Origin: Sulfuricurvum sp.
GTDB taxonomy: Bacteria > Campylobacterota > Campylobacteria > Campylobacterales > Sulfurimonadaceae
DNA: 64,000 bases
Direction: 5' to 3'
Assembly: GCA_028718525.1 (NCBI GenBank)
Contig: JAQULP010000003.1
Coordinates: 62,001-126,000, forward strand
Made by a program: the position numbers and the translations under genes. Under the pieces are notes generated by a model, which was not told the origin of the DNA, made no database searches, and was given only the letters and a program-made list of their open reading frames with translations. Each line of letters opens with the position of its first letter. Position 1 is the stretch's first letter. Shown here one piece after another: positions 27,955 through 36,220 of the stretch.

Positions 27955-28746
27955 TTATTCCTTCACATCAAAAATACGCAATAGTGCGCTTTGTTCGCTA
28001 AATTTTGCTTTGGTAAGCTCATATAAATCTTTGTTTTTTGCATTGTTTAAAATAATCTGTTCAAGATAATAGGGCTCATACCGCTCTAGGCGTGAACTCC
28101 CTTTGCCCCACCAAGAGGCACGTATGAGCGGAATGCGGCTGTAAAACGGAGTCTGAACCGTATCGGAACTCGCATTTGCCGGGGTATGCTCCAAAAGGGT
28201 AAAACTTTTGCAGTCAAGGGTAAAAAGGTTTTGGGCGGTCTGAATATAGAGCAGCCCTACCGAGTTTGCGGTACAGTAATTTTTGAAATCTTCCACTAAA
28301 GGGGTAGGGTGCCCTTCGTTGGAGAGATAGGCGGCAAAATTATCCGGGTGGATCCATTCAACTCCATGAATACCTTTGGTGAGAGTGTCATAGGTATCAT
28401 CACTCGGGGCAATCATCAGTGCCCGCTCGTAGTCGTAGGCAATAACGGCTAAATCGGAAGACTTTGGCACCCAATTTCCTCCGGGAAGGGCTTTTTGTTT
28501 TAGACCGTCGTATTCGCTGAGTTTTAAAATGGCAAGTTTTTGGTCAACTTTTTCAACACGGGCATTGGCAATTATGGTGCTGTGTTCGGTATCAAACGTC
28601 CGAAGGATAAAACCGCTCATCCCGGTACGGAGATTTTCAGATGCGACCGTCGCTTGCGTGCCGTTGACATCGAGAAGGGGTGCAGTGATGGAGGAAGCGT
28701 TCAGTGCGCTGCACGCGATGAGAGAAATAAGCCAAGTGCGCATCAT
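27955..28746 (-). CDS. PgbA N-terminal-domain-like periplasmic protein
   Basis: 263 residues. A signal peptide (MMRTWLISLIACSALNASS) is followed by a beta-rich domain (about 20-110; SGFILRTFDTEHSTIIANARVEK) that resembles the PGBA_N domain named after the Helicobacter plasminogen-binding protein PgbA. Two cysteines (near 159 and 180) may form a disulfide. The Lys-rich C-terminal region of Helicobacter PgbA is missing, so plasminogen binding is not expected in a free-living bacterium. Assignment rests on this resemblance and on gene order with glcD and an M23 peptidase. Its real role is probably in the cell envelope. Confidence 0.55.
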   Translation of the reverse strand: MMRTWLISLIACSALNASSITAPLLDVNGTQATVASENLRTGMSGFILRTFDTEHSTIIANARVEKVDQKLAILKLSEYDGLKQKALPGGNWVPKSSDLAVIAYDYERALMIAPSDDTYDTLTKGIHGVEWIHPDNFAAYLSNEGHPTPLVEDFKNYCTANSVGLLYIQTAQNLFTLDCKSFTLLEHTPANASSDTVQTPFYSRIPLIRASWWGKGSSRLERYEPYYLEQIILNNAKNKDLYELTKAKFSEQSALLRIFDVKE

Positions 28747-28865
28747 AGTAACCTTTTACGTAAGTAAGTGGGGCTTATTATAGCCAAACACCTCTTTGTA
28801 AATGGAATTTTTGCTATCATTTAAATCTTTTTCGCTTTTAAAGCGTATTTTGATCAAGGATGATA

Positions 28866-30059
28866 ATGGGCCGTTTTTTTGCTTTATTGTTATTGCCCAT
28901 CCTCCTTTTCGGCGGTTCTATGAAACCTTTTAAATGGAACGATGGTGAAAGTTTCCTCACGTTTCTGGAACGAAAAAAACTTCCGCTTTCGGTCTACTAT
29001 AATCTTGATAAAGAAGATCAGAAACTAACCGAGGATATTCCCTACAGTGCCAATTGCCAAATGATGCTGGATGAAAAAAAGCGTATCCGTCAGATTTTGA
29101 TTCCGGTGAATGATGAACTTCAGCTTCAGATCTATTTTACGCCTAAAAAACGGTATGAGATGAAAGTTGTCCCTATCGTCAGTCAACAATATACCGAAAC
29201 ACTCTATGTTCCGATTAAAACTCTCCCCTACGATGATATTTTAAAAACGACTGGATCCAAAAATCTTGCTTCCGAGTTTGTGAAAATGTTTAAAGGCAAA
29301 GTCGATTTTCGAAAAGGTTTCAAAGTAGGCGATCCGATTATTTTGGTCTATACTCAAAAATACCGTCTGGGTAAACCGTTTTCAATGCCGGAAGTGCATG
29401 GAGCGATGGTTGAAATCAATGGAAAGCGGGTAACCGTCTATCGCCATAGTGACGGCCGATTTTACGATGAGAAGGGGGGACAATATGAAAAATTCCTATT
29501 TAAAGCCCCCGTACAGCGTCCTCGTATTACTTCTCGCTTTACGAAAAGCCGTTATCATCCGATTCTTCATCGCTATCGTGCCCATTTAGGAGTTGATTTT
29601 GGAGCTCGTCCGGGGACACCGATATTGGCGACGGGAGATGGACGTGTTGTTTTTGCCGGTTTTTCCAGAGGTTACGGGAAAACAATCAAAATTCGTCACT
29701 CTAACGGGTTAACCAGTTTGTATGCCCATCAAAAATCGTTTCGAAGCGGAATCCATAACGGATCACGGGTGAAACAGGGGGAAGTGATCGGATATGTCGG
29801 TTCATCCGGACTCTCATCCGGGCCGCATCTTCATTTCGGAATGTATGCGGGGAGCAGTGCCATTGATCCAATGAGTGTCATGAAGAAAAAAATCGAAGGG
29901 TTTACCGGAAAAGAGCGTAAAGCGTTTCTTGCGATACGGGATAAAATGGATAAGGTCTTTAAGAAAGCGCTGAAAACGAAACCGGTTCGAAAACCGTATT
30001 TTGATTTTAAAGAAACCTATTATGTTGACAGTGAAACCTTTAAACCGAAACCTTTTTAA
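28866..30059 (+). CDS. M23 peptidase, Csd3/HdpA-like
   Basis: 397 residues. A signal peptide (MGRFFALLLLPILLFGGS) is followed by an N-terminal domain of about 200 residues. The LytM/M23 zinc domain (about 235-335) has HLGVDFGARPGTP (the H-xxx-D ligands) and the catalytic HLHFG near 320. It would cut peptidoglycan cross-links or side chains in the periplasm. Length and neighbours match Helicobacter Csd3/HdpA, which sets cell shape and trims peptidoglycan. ATG at 28866 is chosen because AAGGA at 28856-28860 overlaps the ATG two codons upstream and is 5 nt away from this one. Confidence 0.88.
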   Translation: MGRFFALLLLPILLFGGSMKPFKWNDGESFLTFLERKKLPLSVYYNLDKEDQKLTEDIPYSANCQMMLDEKKRIRQILIPVNDELQLQIYFTPKKRYEMKVVPIVSQQYTETLYVPIKTLPYDDILKTTGSKNLASEFVKMFKGKVDFRKGFKVGDPIILVYTQKYRLGKPFSMPEVHGAMVEINGKRVTVYRHSDGRFYDEKGGQYEKFLFKAPVQRPRITSRFTKSRYHPILHRYRAHLGVDFGARPGTPILATGDGRVVFAGFSRGYGKTIKIRHSNGLTSLYAHQKSFRSGIHNGSRVKQGEVIGYVGSSGLSSGPHLHFGMYAGSSAIDPMSVMKKKIEGFTGKERKAFLAIRDKMDKVFKKALKTKPVRKPYFDFKETYYVDSETFKPKPF

Positions 30060-30069
30060 TGAATGAAGA

Positions 30070-30627
30070 ATGATTAAGGATGTGGCAATCGTTCCATGTG
30101 AACATTCGAATTTTATTACTCCAAAGCGGGTTCTCTATGTACAAAACGGTGTTGCCAAAGCATGGGACATGGTTGAAGTCCATGATAGTGTTGCGGTTAT
30201 CCTTTACCATTCGGAACATGACGCTTTAGTCGTTGTCCGGCAGTTTCGACCGCCGGTTTATCTCAAGAACGGTGATGGCTATACGTATGAACTTTGTGCC
30301 GGAATTGTTGATAAAGAGAAGACGTTGGCTGAAATCGCTTGTGAAGAGATTGCCGAAGAGTGCGGATTTAGCGTTGCGATCGAGTCTATAGAGCGGGTCA
30401 CTTCCTTCTATACGGCAGTAGGATTTGCCGGATCGGTACAAACGCTGTATTACGCACGGGTCGATGAATCAATGCGGACCGGTGAAGGGGGAGGAGTAGA
30501 ACTGGAGTCGATAGAGGTAATGGAAATTCCGGTAACGGAAGCGCAACGGTTTGTTTTGGATGAGACCAAAGCCAAAACACCGGGATTGATGTTTGGTTTC
30601 GGATGGTTTTTAGAGAATAAACTGTAG
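30070..30627 (+). CDS. NUDIX hydrolase, NUDT14/ADP-sugar diphosphatase-like
   Basis: 185 residues. Hydrolyses nucleoside diphosphates linked to a group X. The NUDIX box lies at about 77-99, in YELCAGIVDK followed by AEIACEEIAEECGF. The downstream REUxEExGU half has Glu in place of Arg, and the upstream Glu is Lys; the metal-binding EExxEE core is kept. The AGIVDK context is typical of UDP-sugar/ADP-sugar diphosphatases such as human NUDT14. VVVRQFRPPVYL before it also fits that subgroup. It starts 10 bp after the M23 gene, so the two are likely co-transcribed. Confidence 0.82.
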   Translation: MIKDVAIVPCEHSNFITPKRVLYVQNGVAKAWDMVEVHDSVAVILYHSEHDALVVVRQFRPPVYLKNGDGYTYELCAGIVDKEKTLAEIACEEIAEECGFSVAIESIERVTSFYTAVGFAGSVQTLYYARVDESMRTGEGGGVELESIEVMEIPVTEAQRFVLDETKAKTPGLMFGFGWFLENKL

Positions 30628-30664
30628 TTCCCGCCATATGCGGGAGAATGGCGATTAGGTTACA

Positions 30665-32677
30665 TTAGAATTTATAGCTGAGAGTCGCGTAGAAATTACG
30701 TCCCGGTTCGTTCAGAATGAGCGGTTGTGCCCCTTCCATTAATGTCGTAAGCCCGATATAGCTGTTGCTTACAGCATAGGTACGATTGAAAAAGTTGTTA
30801 ATCCCGGTACTTAAAGAGAAGCCGTTACCCAAATTAGTACCGTATTTCAGGTTGAAAATGGCATAACCATTGATGGCTTGCTCTCCGTTATCCCGATCGT
30901 ATTTTTGCGATTGTGCGGCAATCCATTCGGCTGAAGCATAATTTTTGGCATCATCAAATACCAAGGCGATTCTCCCTTTAAACGGAGGAATATCCGCCAG
31001 GTCTTTATCGGTTTGTACCGCCGTACTTAAAGCCGCAAGCTGGGCCGTATCTTTTTTGCTCCCTTGCTGATACGCGATACCTGAACGGAGTGACCACTCG
31101 TTATTCAACAGATAATCGGCAGTAATATCTCCACCCATAATGCGTGCATCGATATTGGCGTATGAGGTATTGGTACTTACGCCGGTTTTATAGGCATAAA
31201 TGTAATCTTTCAAATCACTGTAAAAAAGTGTCCCTTTAAGTCGCAAATTACCCAAGGTATTTTCGATCCCCATATCGATTTCACGATTGATCGTCTCATT
31301 AAGATTGGTATTTCCGATCCCTCCGGCAAAATAGAGTTCTCGTGCATCGGGAACACGTGAGGATTGTCCCAAACCGACAAAGAAATTACCGACATTGCTG
31401 TAATGGTATCGTGCCAGTATATTGGCACTGAAGTTGGAGTAGTCCCGGTCTTTGGCACTCGCCATCAAGGATTGGTTCGGGTTGATATGCGTATCATCAT
31501 AGCGCACTCCTCCGTTAAGATCTATCGAACCGAAAGTGTGTGAAGCTTTTGCGTATAGGCCGATGTTGTCGGTATCTGCATCGGGGATTTGGACGGACGC
31601 ATACGGATTGGTACGGTTTCCTTTGGTTCCGTTCCAATTCCGGGTCGAAAGATCGAGGCCGAAGGTAACGTCGCTTGCATTGATCGTAGCGCTGTTTTCA
31701 ATCCGGATTCCCTCAATCGTCGCATCGACTGGAGAAACCATTGTCGCGGTTGCACTGGTCGCTCCTGCTCTAAAATCGGTACCCATTTCATGGATTACTT
31801 TCGAATGGTAGGCTTCAATCATTAACTCTTCTGAAAAAGTACCCAGATCAAAAAGCTGGTATTTAGCCTTGAACATATCGGTATCATCTTTGAGTGCATC
31901 CATCGGATAGCGCGGATAGAGGACATTGTCGGCACGGTCACCGAAATAACTGAGGGTTAGTTTTTGATTGTCACCAATATTGCCAACGATTTTAGCCCAG
32001 AAATTTTGTCGTGTGTAGGCATCATCATTTTTATGGTTGGCCGAATAGCGTTGGGCTGCCATTGATGCGTTATCGGCTTGTTCGCTCATGGTCTGCCCGT
32101 TGCCGTCTTTATATTGGGCGCTGCTTTCATGGCTATATCCGACGAGTGCTTGTACTTTGTCATTGCCCCCTTCAAGGGTGGTTGAAATTTTACGGTAGTC
32201 ATAACTGCCAAGCGTTGCCGAAACTTCCCCATGCATCCCTTTTGAGGGGTCTTTTGTCACTACATTGATTTTACCGCCGAGACTGCCGAATTGAGACACG
32301 TCAAATGGTCCTTCTTTAACCTCTACGTTTTGAATTTGACTTGAAGAAATGTGCATCGCCGGCGGGTCCATACGATTAGGGCAGGCACCGCAGATTTTTG
32401 CATCGTCAACTGTGATGTTGAGATTGTCTTTTTTAAATCCGCGTAAAACAATATCATTTCCGATAGCGCTTGTACGGACATGGGTGATTTCGGGGAGGGT
32501 TCCGGAGAGCATCTCTCCTAAATCGCTTTGACGTGAAAATTGGACAATTTCATTGGCATCTATGGTTTTGTTATCTGATTTAGGGGCATCTGCTTCAACG
32601 GTGATTTTTTGGATCGTTACCGGTTCGGTCGCCAGTGCGGCGATAGCGGCTAAAGAGAGTATTGATAATTTCTTCAT
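30665..32677 (-). CDS. TonB-dependent receptor, copper (OprC/NosA) type
   Basis: 670 residues. Signal peptide (MKKLSILSLAAIAALA), plug domain (about 35-150) and a 22-strand beta barrel ending in the outer-membrane signature YATLSYKF. In the plug, C99-PNR-M103 forms a CxxxM motif within ACPNRMDPPAMH. In the barrel, H296-E-M298 forms HxM. OprC of Pseudomonas binds copper with just such a CxxxM plus HxM set, and NosA shares the NRMDPP context. Copper import across the outer membrane is therefore likely. No TonB box is obvious by eye. Regulation: repeated TAACAC boxes lie upstream of the start. Confidence 0.87.
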   Translation of the reverse strand: MKKLSILSLAAIAALATEPVTIQKITVEADAPKSDNKTIDANEIVQFSRQSDLGEMLSGTLPEITHVRTSAIGNDIVLRGFKKDNLNITVDDAKICGACPNRMDPPAMHISSSQIQNVEVKEGPFDVSQFGSLGGKINVVTKDPSKGMHGEVSATLGSYDYRKISTTLEGGNDKVQALVGYSHESSAQYKDGNGQTMSEQADNASMAAQRYSANHKNDDAYTRQNFWAKIVGNIGDNQKLTLSYFGDRADNVLYPRYPMDALKDDTDMFKAKYQLFDLGTFSEELMIEAYHSKVIHEMGTDFRAGATSATATMVSPVDATIEGIRIENSATINASDVTFGLDLSTRNWNGTKGNRTNPYASVQIPDADTDNIGLYAKASHTFGSIDLNGGVRYDDTHINPNQSLMASAKDRDYSNFSANILARYHYSNVGNFFVGLGQSSRVPDARELYFAGGIGNTNLNETINREIDMGIENTLGNLRLKGTLFYSDLKDYIYAYKTGVSTNTSYANIDARIMGGDITADYLLNNEWSLRSGIAYQQGSKKDTAQLAALSTAVQTDKDLADIPPFKGRIALVFDDAKNYASAEWIAAQSQKYDRDNGEQAINGYAIFNLKYGTNLGNGFSLSTGINNFFNRTYAVSNSYIGLTTLMEGAQPLILNEPGRNFYATLSYKF

Positions 32678-32718
32678 TCATAGAATCCTTATTACATTAA
32701 TGAAGAAATAATAGAAAA

Positions 32719-32758
32719 GAAGTGTTACATTAGTGTTAAGTTGACTGTGTTACACTTC
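32719..32758. promoter_or_regulatory. Operator-like repeats upstream of the copper receptor gene
   Basis: GAAGTGT at 32719-32725 and ACACTTC at 32752-32758 form an inverted repeat that extends imperfectly inward to 12 bp. Three direct GTGTTA copies begin at 32722, 32733 and 32747, 11 and 14 bp apart. The site is 42-81 bp upstream of the receptor start and just before a divergent small ORF. The spacing suits an OmpR-type regulator, but the protein is unknown. Confidence 0.45.
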
Positions 32759-32763
32759 TGCTT

Positions 32764-32862
32764 ATGAAACTGAATATCAAACAAATACTTTTAACCCTTG
32801 TCCTTTTAGCCGCTTCGGGCTATTTTCTTTTTAATGGATTTAGTATGCTGTTTCATCCCTAA
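32764..32862 (+). CDS. Possible 32-residue single-span membrane peptide
   Basis: ATG at 32764 to TAA at 32862 encodes a peptide starting MKLNIKQILLTLVLLAASGY and ending FSMLFHP. It has a basic N-terminus and one hydrophobic helix of about 20 residues, the profile of a small inner-membrane protein. It is divergent from the copper receptor and directly downstream of its operator-like repeats. There is no clear ribosome site, and conservation is unknown, so it may be spurious. Confidence 0.4.
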   Translation: MKLNIKQILLTLVLLAASGYFLFNGFSMLFHP

Positions 32863-32897
32863 CAGGATGTTTCCCCGGCGCCCATGATGCACCGGTA

Positions 32898-33908
32898 TCA
32901 ATATCGGATGGATACCTCTTCGGGAAATTGCATGGTGACGCAGTGAAGCGATCCGTGCTGGCGGATAAGAACGGAACAGTCGATAGGGATAATATCACGA
33001 CCGCGAAACGCTTTTTTACATATTTCAATCGCTTCATTATCATGCGGATCATTATAGATCGGAAGCAACACCGCACCGTTGATAATTAAGAAATTGGCGT
33101 AGGTCGCGGGGATTCGCTCGTCATCATAATAGTGAGGGGAACACATTGGAAGGGCAATGAGGTTAAACGGCTCACCGTCGATATCGCGTAGAGCTTTTAA
33201 CTCTTCTTCCATCTTTTTCAAAGCGTCGTAATGTTCATCTCCTTGATCATCGCATTTGACGTACATAATCGTATCGGTATCAATGAAGCGTGCCAGTGTG
33301 TCAATATGACTATCGGTATCATCACCTGCCAGATAGCCGTGGTTAAGCCACAAAACCTGTTCGATACCGAAATGTTTTTTGAGCTCTTTTTCCATAGCTT
33401 TTTTATCCAAATGAGGATTGCGGTTAGGATTTAGAAGACACTCTGCCGTCGTCATGAGAGAACCGTTGGCATTGGTCTCAACCGCCCCCCCCTCTAAAAT
33501 CAGATTGATTGTTTCCATCGGAGCACCGTAGACATCGGCAATAGAGGCACTCATCGCATTGTCTCGGGTGGCGTCGAATTTTCCACCCCAACCGGTAAAC
33601 GTAAAATCAAGCAAGAGGGGCTCATCCTCCTCTTCATCGATAACGCTGAGTACACTGCAGTCACGAGCCCAGGTATCATCAGTTTGATAGGGGAGAAAAA
33701 TAAGATTGTCGTGTGACGAGAAATAAGTTTTGACATTTGCAACATCATCACATACGATAAGACAGGGTTGATAGCGTGCCACGGCAGTAGCTATGTTGAC
33801 AAAACAGCTGCGGGCTTCTTCGAGATAAGGGGCCCAATCGCTTTGCGGATGGGGGAAAATAAGCTGTACAAAACTTTGAGGTTCAAATTCGGCGGGGAAA
33901 TAACGCAT
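32898..33908 (-). CDS. aguA: Agmatine deiminase / peptidyl-arginine deiminase family
   Basis: 336 residues. Converts agmatine to N-carbamoylputrescine plus ammonia, a step to putrescine. Start MRYFPAEFEPQSFVQLIFPH; upstream in-frame codons lack family similarity. Substrate-binding segments are DDTWARDCSVL near 83 and LEGGAVETNANGSL near 142. The catalytic Cys is in HGSLHCVTMQFPEE near the C-terminus. A G8 tract (complement of 33485-33492) encodes the EGGA active-site motif. It is divergent from alr with a 48-bp gap; ribosome site GGTAAG. Confidence 0.9.
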   Translation of the reverse strand: MRYFPAEFEPQSFVQLIFPHPQSDWAPYLEEARSCFVNIATAVARYQPCLIVCDDVANVKTYFSSHDNLIFLPYQTDDTWARDCSVLSVIDEEEDEPLLLDFTFTGWGGKFDATRDNAMSASIADVYGAPMETINLILEGGAVETNANGSLMTTAECLLNPNRNPHLDKKAMEKELKKHFGIEQVLWLNHGYLAGDDTDSHIDTLARFIDTDTIMYVKCDDQGDEHYDALKKMEEELKALRDIDGEPFNLIALPMCSPHYYDDERIPATYANFLIINGAVLLPIYNDPHDNEAIEICKKAFRGRDIIPIDCSVLIRQHGSLHCVTMQFPEEVSIRY

Positions 33909-33956
33909 TAACTTACCTTGGTTTATAATTTCACCATCTAACCCTTTAGGGAACAC

Positions 33957-34973
33957 ATGGCATCGATTAAACTTAGCCGCGAGGCACTCGTTCATAATCT
34001 TGACATTATCGCACACCAAGTCGGTGGAAAAGATAAAATTGCGGTGGTTTTAAAAGATAACGCCTATGGTCACGGGGCGGAAATGATTGCTGAAGCAGCA
34101 TCGCAGTACGGCGTGACTCAAGCGGTCGTGCGGCTTGAACGGGAAGCCGAACAGATAGCTGATTTTTTCGAGAATATCTTGATCTTGGGACAAGTGGCAA
34201 CGTTTGTAAACCCGAAATTTAGCTACGCCGTCAATTCGTTGGAAGAGATCTCTTCCTACCCGTGCGGAGCCCGCGTAGAGTTGAAAATCGATACGGGAAT
34301 GCATCGCCACGGAATTCACCCCTCTCAGTTAGAGGATGCTTTTGCCCTTATGGCGCAACTAGGGCTCGTTTGTATCGGGATCATGAGTCATTACCGTAGT
34401 GCCGATACCCTGAGTTCAGAGTGGTTTTGGCAGCGGCGGAATTTTGATGAGGTCAAAACACGCGCGTTGAAACTCGGACAACAATACGGATGGTCTTTGC
34501 GATTTCATATCGCCAATTCGGCCGGAACCTTTCGAACAGCGCAGTGTAACGATGATATGGTACGTGTCGGAATTGCTTTGTACGGGTGTTTGGAAATGGA
34601 TGATACGCTTCCTCAACCGGCATTGAAAAGCGTCCTTTCCCTATGGGGCAATAAAATTGCTACACGATTGCTCAAAGCCGGCGAAAGGATCGGCTACAAC
34701 GGCATTTATGAAGCACAGGAGGATGAGGTTGTTAGTACCTACGACTTGGGATACGCCAACGGATTGGATCGGCTTGCTTCCAACCGCTATGCAACCCCTT
34801 CCGGAGCAATTTTGCGGGGTCGTATCTCCATGGATTGTGCCAGTTTCTCAACCGATAGCGAAACATTGATGATTTTTAATAATGCCAACGAATACGCTCG
34901 TGCCGTCGGAACGATCGGATATGAAATTTTGGCATGTCTGGATAAAAATTTAAAGAGGGAATGGAGCATTTAG
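33957..34973 (+). CDS. alr: Alanine racemase
   Basis: Makes D-alanine for peptidoglycan; PLP enzyme. 338 residues, slightly below the usual 350-370. The PLP lysine is in IAVVLKDNAYGHGAEM near residue 33. RVGIALYGC near 202 and the C-terminal domain with GYNGIYEAQEDEVVSTYDLGY near 240 (catalytic Tyr) and GRISMDCASF near 287 fit the family. A ribosome site is weak. Divergent from the agmatine deiminase gene. Confidence 0.93.
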   Translation: MASIKLSREALVHNLDIIAHQVGGKDKIAVVLKDNAYGHGAEMIAEAASQYGVTQAVVRLEREAEQIADFFENILILGQVATFVNPKFSYAVNSLEEISSYPCGARVELKIDTGMHRHGIHPSQLEDAFALMAQLGLVCIGIMSHYRSADTLSSEWFWQRRNFDEVKTRALKLGQQYGWSLRFHIANSAGTFRTAQCNDDMVRVGIALYGCLEMDDTLPQPALKSVLSLWGNKIATRLLKAGERIGYNGIYEAQEDEVVSTYDLGYANGLDRLASNRYATPSGAILRGRISMDCASFSTDSETLMIFNNANEYARAVGTIGYEILACLDKNLKREWSI

Positions 34974-34988
34974 CTGTTTAGAACTGCC

Positions 34989-35381
34989 TCACGATACGAT
35001 TTTGATAATTGCATCTGAAAAAATGGCTCCGTCAAGCCGCATATCGATTAAATGTTCTAAGGTTTCCGTTGATTCAATGTATCCCAGAATTTTGGCATCA
35101 AAGAGATAGTGCTCGGCCACCTTCTGGATGCTATCGGCGTGTTTGGGAAGGACAATTAAATACGATGCCCCTAGACTTTCGCCGATTACCGCATCGGCAG
35201 GTGTTTTGACATGAAGGGCGAACCGGATCGAATTTCGACGAAGATGTTCGATAATGTCGAGGTTTTCCGGGGAGAAGTAGAGGGCAATTACAGAATTGGC
35301 AGGGGTATGGCGAATCGCTTCAATTGAATCCACATGATAAAAGGGTGTGGACGCTACGTACGGATGACCGATTAACAACAT
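34989..35381 (-). CDS. Conserved-looking protein of unknown function
   Basis: 130 residues, no signal peptide or membrane segment. Alternating short hydrophobic strands and helices (SVIALYFSP, SIRFALHVK, ASYLIVLPK, DGAIFSDAIIKIVS) suggest an alpha/beta fold similar to part of a TIM barrel. I do not recognise the family. It lies 4 bp after the stop of the PP0621-family gene and downstream of rsmG on the same strand, so it is probably the last gene of the rsmG operon. It converges with alr. Confidence 0.7.
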   Translation of the reverse strand: MLLIGHPYVASTPFYHVDSIEAIRHTPANSVIALYFSPENLDIIEHLRRNSIRFALHVKTPADAVIGESLGASYLIVLPKHADSIQKVAEHYLFDAKILGYIESTETLEHLIDMRLDGAIFSDAIIKIVS

Positions 35382-35385
35382 AGAT

Positions 35386-35589
35386 TTATCCTTTCATGCA
35401 TTCGTGAGAACAGTAGTATTTTCCATCACGCATCAATGCTTCTTTGACTTGTACGTATGTACCGCATTGGGCGCACGGAATCATCGCTTCTTCCTGAGAA
35501 TTGTCCGAGGAAGGGGGGATAAGGGTCTTTTTCTTGAAAAACAAGAAATAAACGGCTGCTAAAAATCCGATTAATAGTAAAAACTTCAT
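35386..35589 (-). CDS. PP0621-family small membrane protein with zinc-binding tail
   Basis: 67 residues. One N-terminal membrane helix (about 2-17), a short polar linker, then a cytoplasmic tail with CAQCGTYVQVKEALMRDGKYYCSHEC, a four-cysteine set plus His that would hold one zinc ion. This is the layout of PP0621-family proteins. Function unknown. It begins 2 bp after the rsmG stop and is likely co-transcribed with it. Confidence 0.82.
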   Translation of the reverse strand: MKFLLLIGFLAAVYFLFFKKKTLIPPSSDNSQEEAMIPCAQCGTYVQVKEALMRDGKYYCSHECMKG

Positions 35590-35591
35590 GC

Positions 35592-36170
35592 TTATCTCTT
35601 TATAAGGAGATAATGACGGTTCTCCGCTTCAATTATCTCATAATTTAACTTTTCATCAATTTCATCATACACTTTTTCCCCTTTGTAAAAGAGTAAAAGG
35701 CTCCCAGGGATACAAAACGGTTCGGAAAGTTTCAGGAGCATCTGCGTATCGGTGACCGCACGGGAAGTGATAAGATCATAGGGCTCCGCCGGCAACTGTT
35801 CAACTCTTTGCGGTTTGACATCGACATTCTCCAATCCCAAGTCCGCTTTTACAAATTGTAAAAAACTGGCACGTTTGGCAAGCGGCTCGACAAGGGTAAA
35901 ATGGGTTTCCGGCATCCCGATAGCCAAAATCATTCCGGGAAATCCGGCACCGGTTCCGATATCCATCGCTTTACGGATTGGGGGCAAAAAAGTAAGCGGG
36001 GTAATGGCATCAACGATAAAATCATCAATCTGCTGGAGTGTTTTGGCTCCGGTCAAATTATGAATCTTGTTCCATTTCACCAGAAGAGCTTTATAATGTT
36101 CGACATGCTCGAAAAAGTTTTTAGGAACGGGTACGTTCCGAGCATTGATTAAAGTTTGTAACGGTGTCAA
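35592..36170 (-). CDS. rsmG: 16S rRNA (guanine527-N7)-methyltransferase
   Basis: 192 residues. Methylates G527 of 16S rRNA with S-adenosylmethionine. The Rossmann fold has the SAM-binding loop [15 protein letters not shown] near 67 and [11 protein letters not shown] before it, both diagnostic for RsmG/Gid[11 protein letters not shown] near 130 is the conserved catalytic region. First gene of a probable three-gene unit with the PP0621-family gene and the unknown 130-residue protein. Confidence 0.94.
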   Translation of the reverse strand: MTPLQTLINARNVPVPKNFFEHVEHYKALLVKWNKIHNLTGAKTLQQIDDFIVDAITPLTFLPPIRKAMDIGTGAGFPGMILAIGMPETHFTLVEPLAKRASFLQFVKADLGLENVDVKPQRVEQLPAEPYDLITSRAVTDTQMLLKLSEPFCIPGSLLLFYKGEKVYDEIDEKLNYEIIEAENRHYLLIKR

Positions 36171-36220
36171 AGATTTTCCATGTATTATAGATTCGGGGTA
36201 AAATTTTACCCAATTAATCG

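Noticed and set aside
30631-30645. CCCGC/GCGGG hairpin between the NUDIX gene and the receptor gene
   Set aside because: Stem of only five pairs and no U-run on either strand, so terminator function is unsupported.
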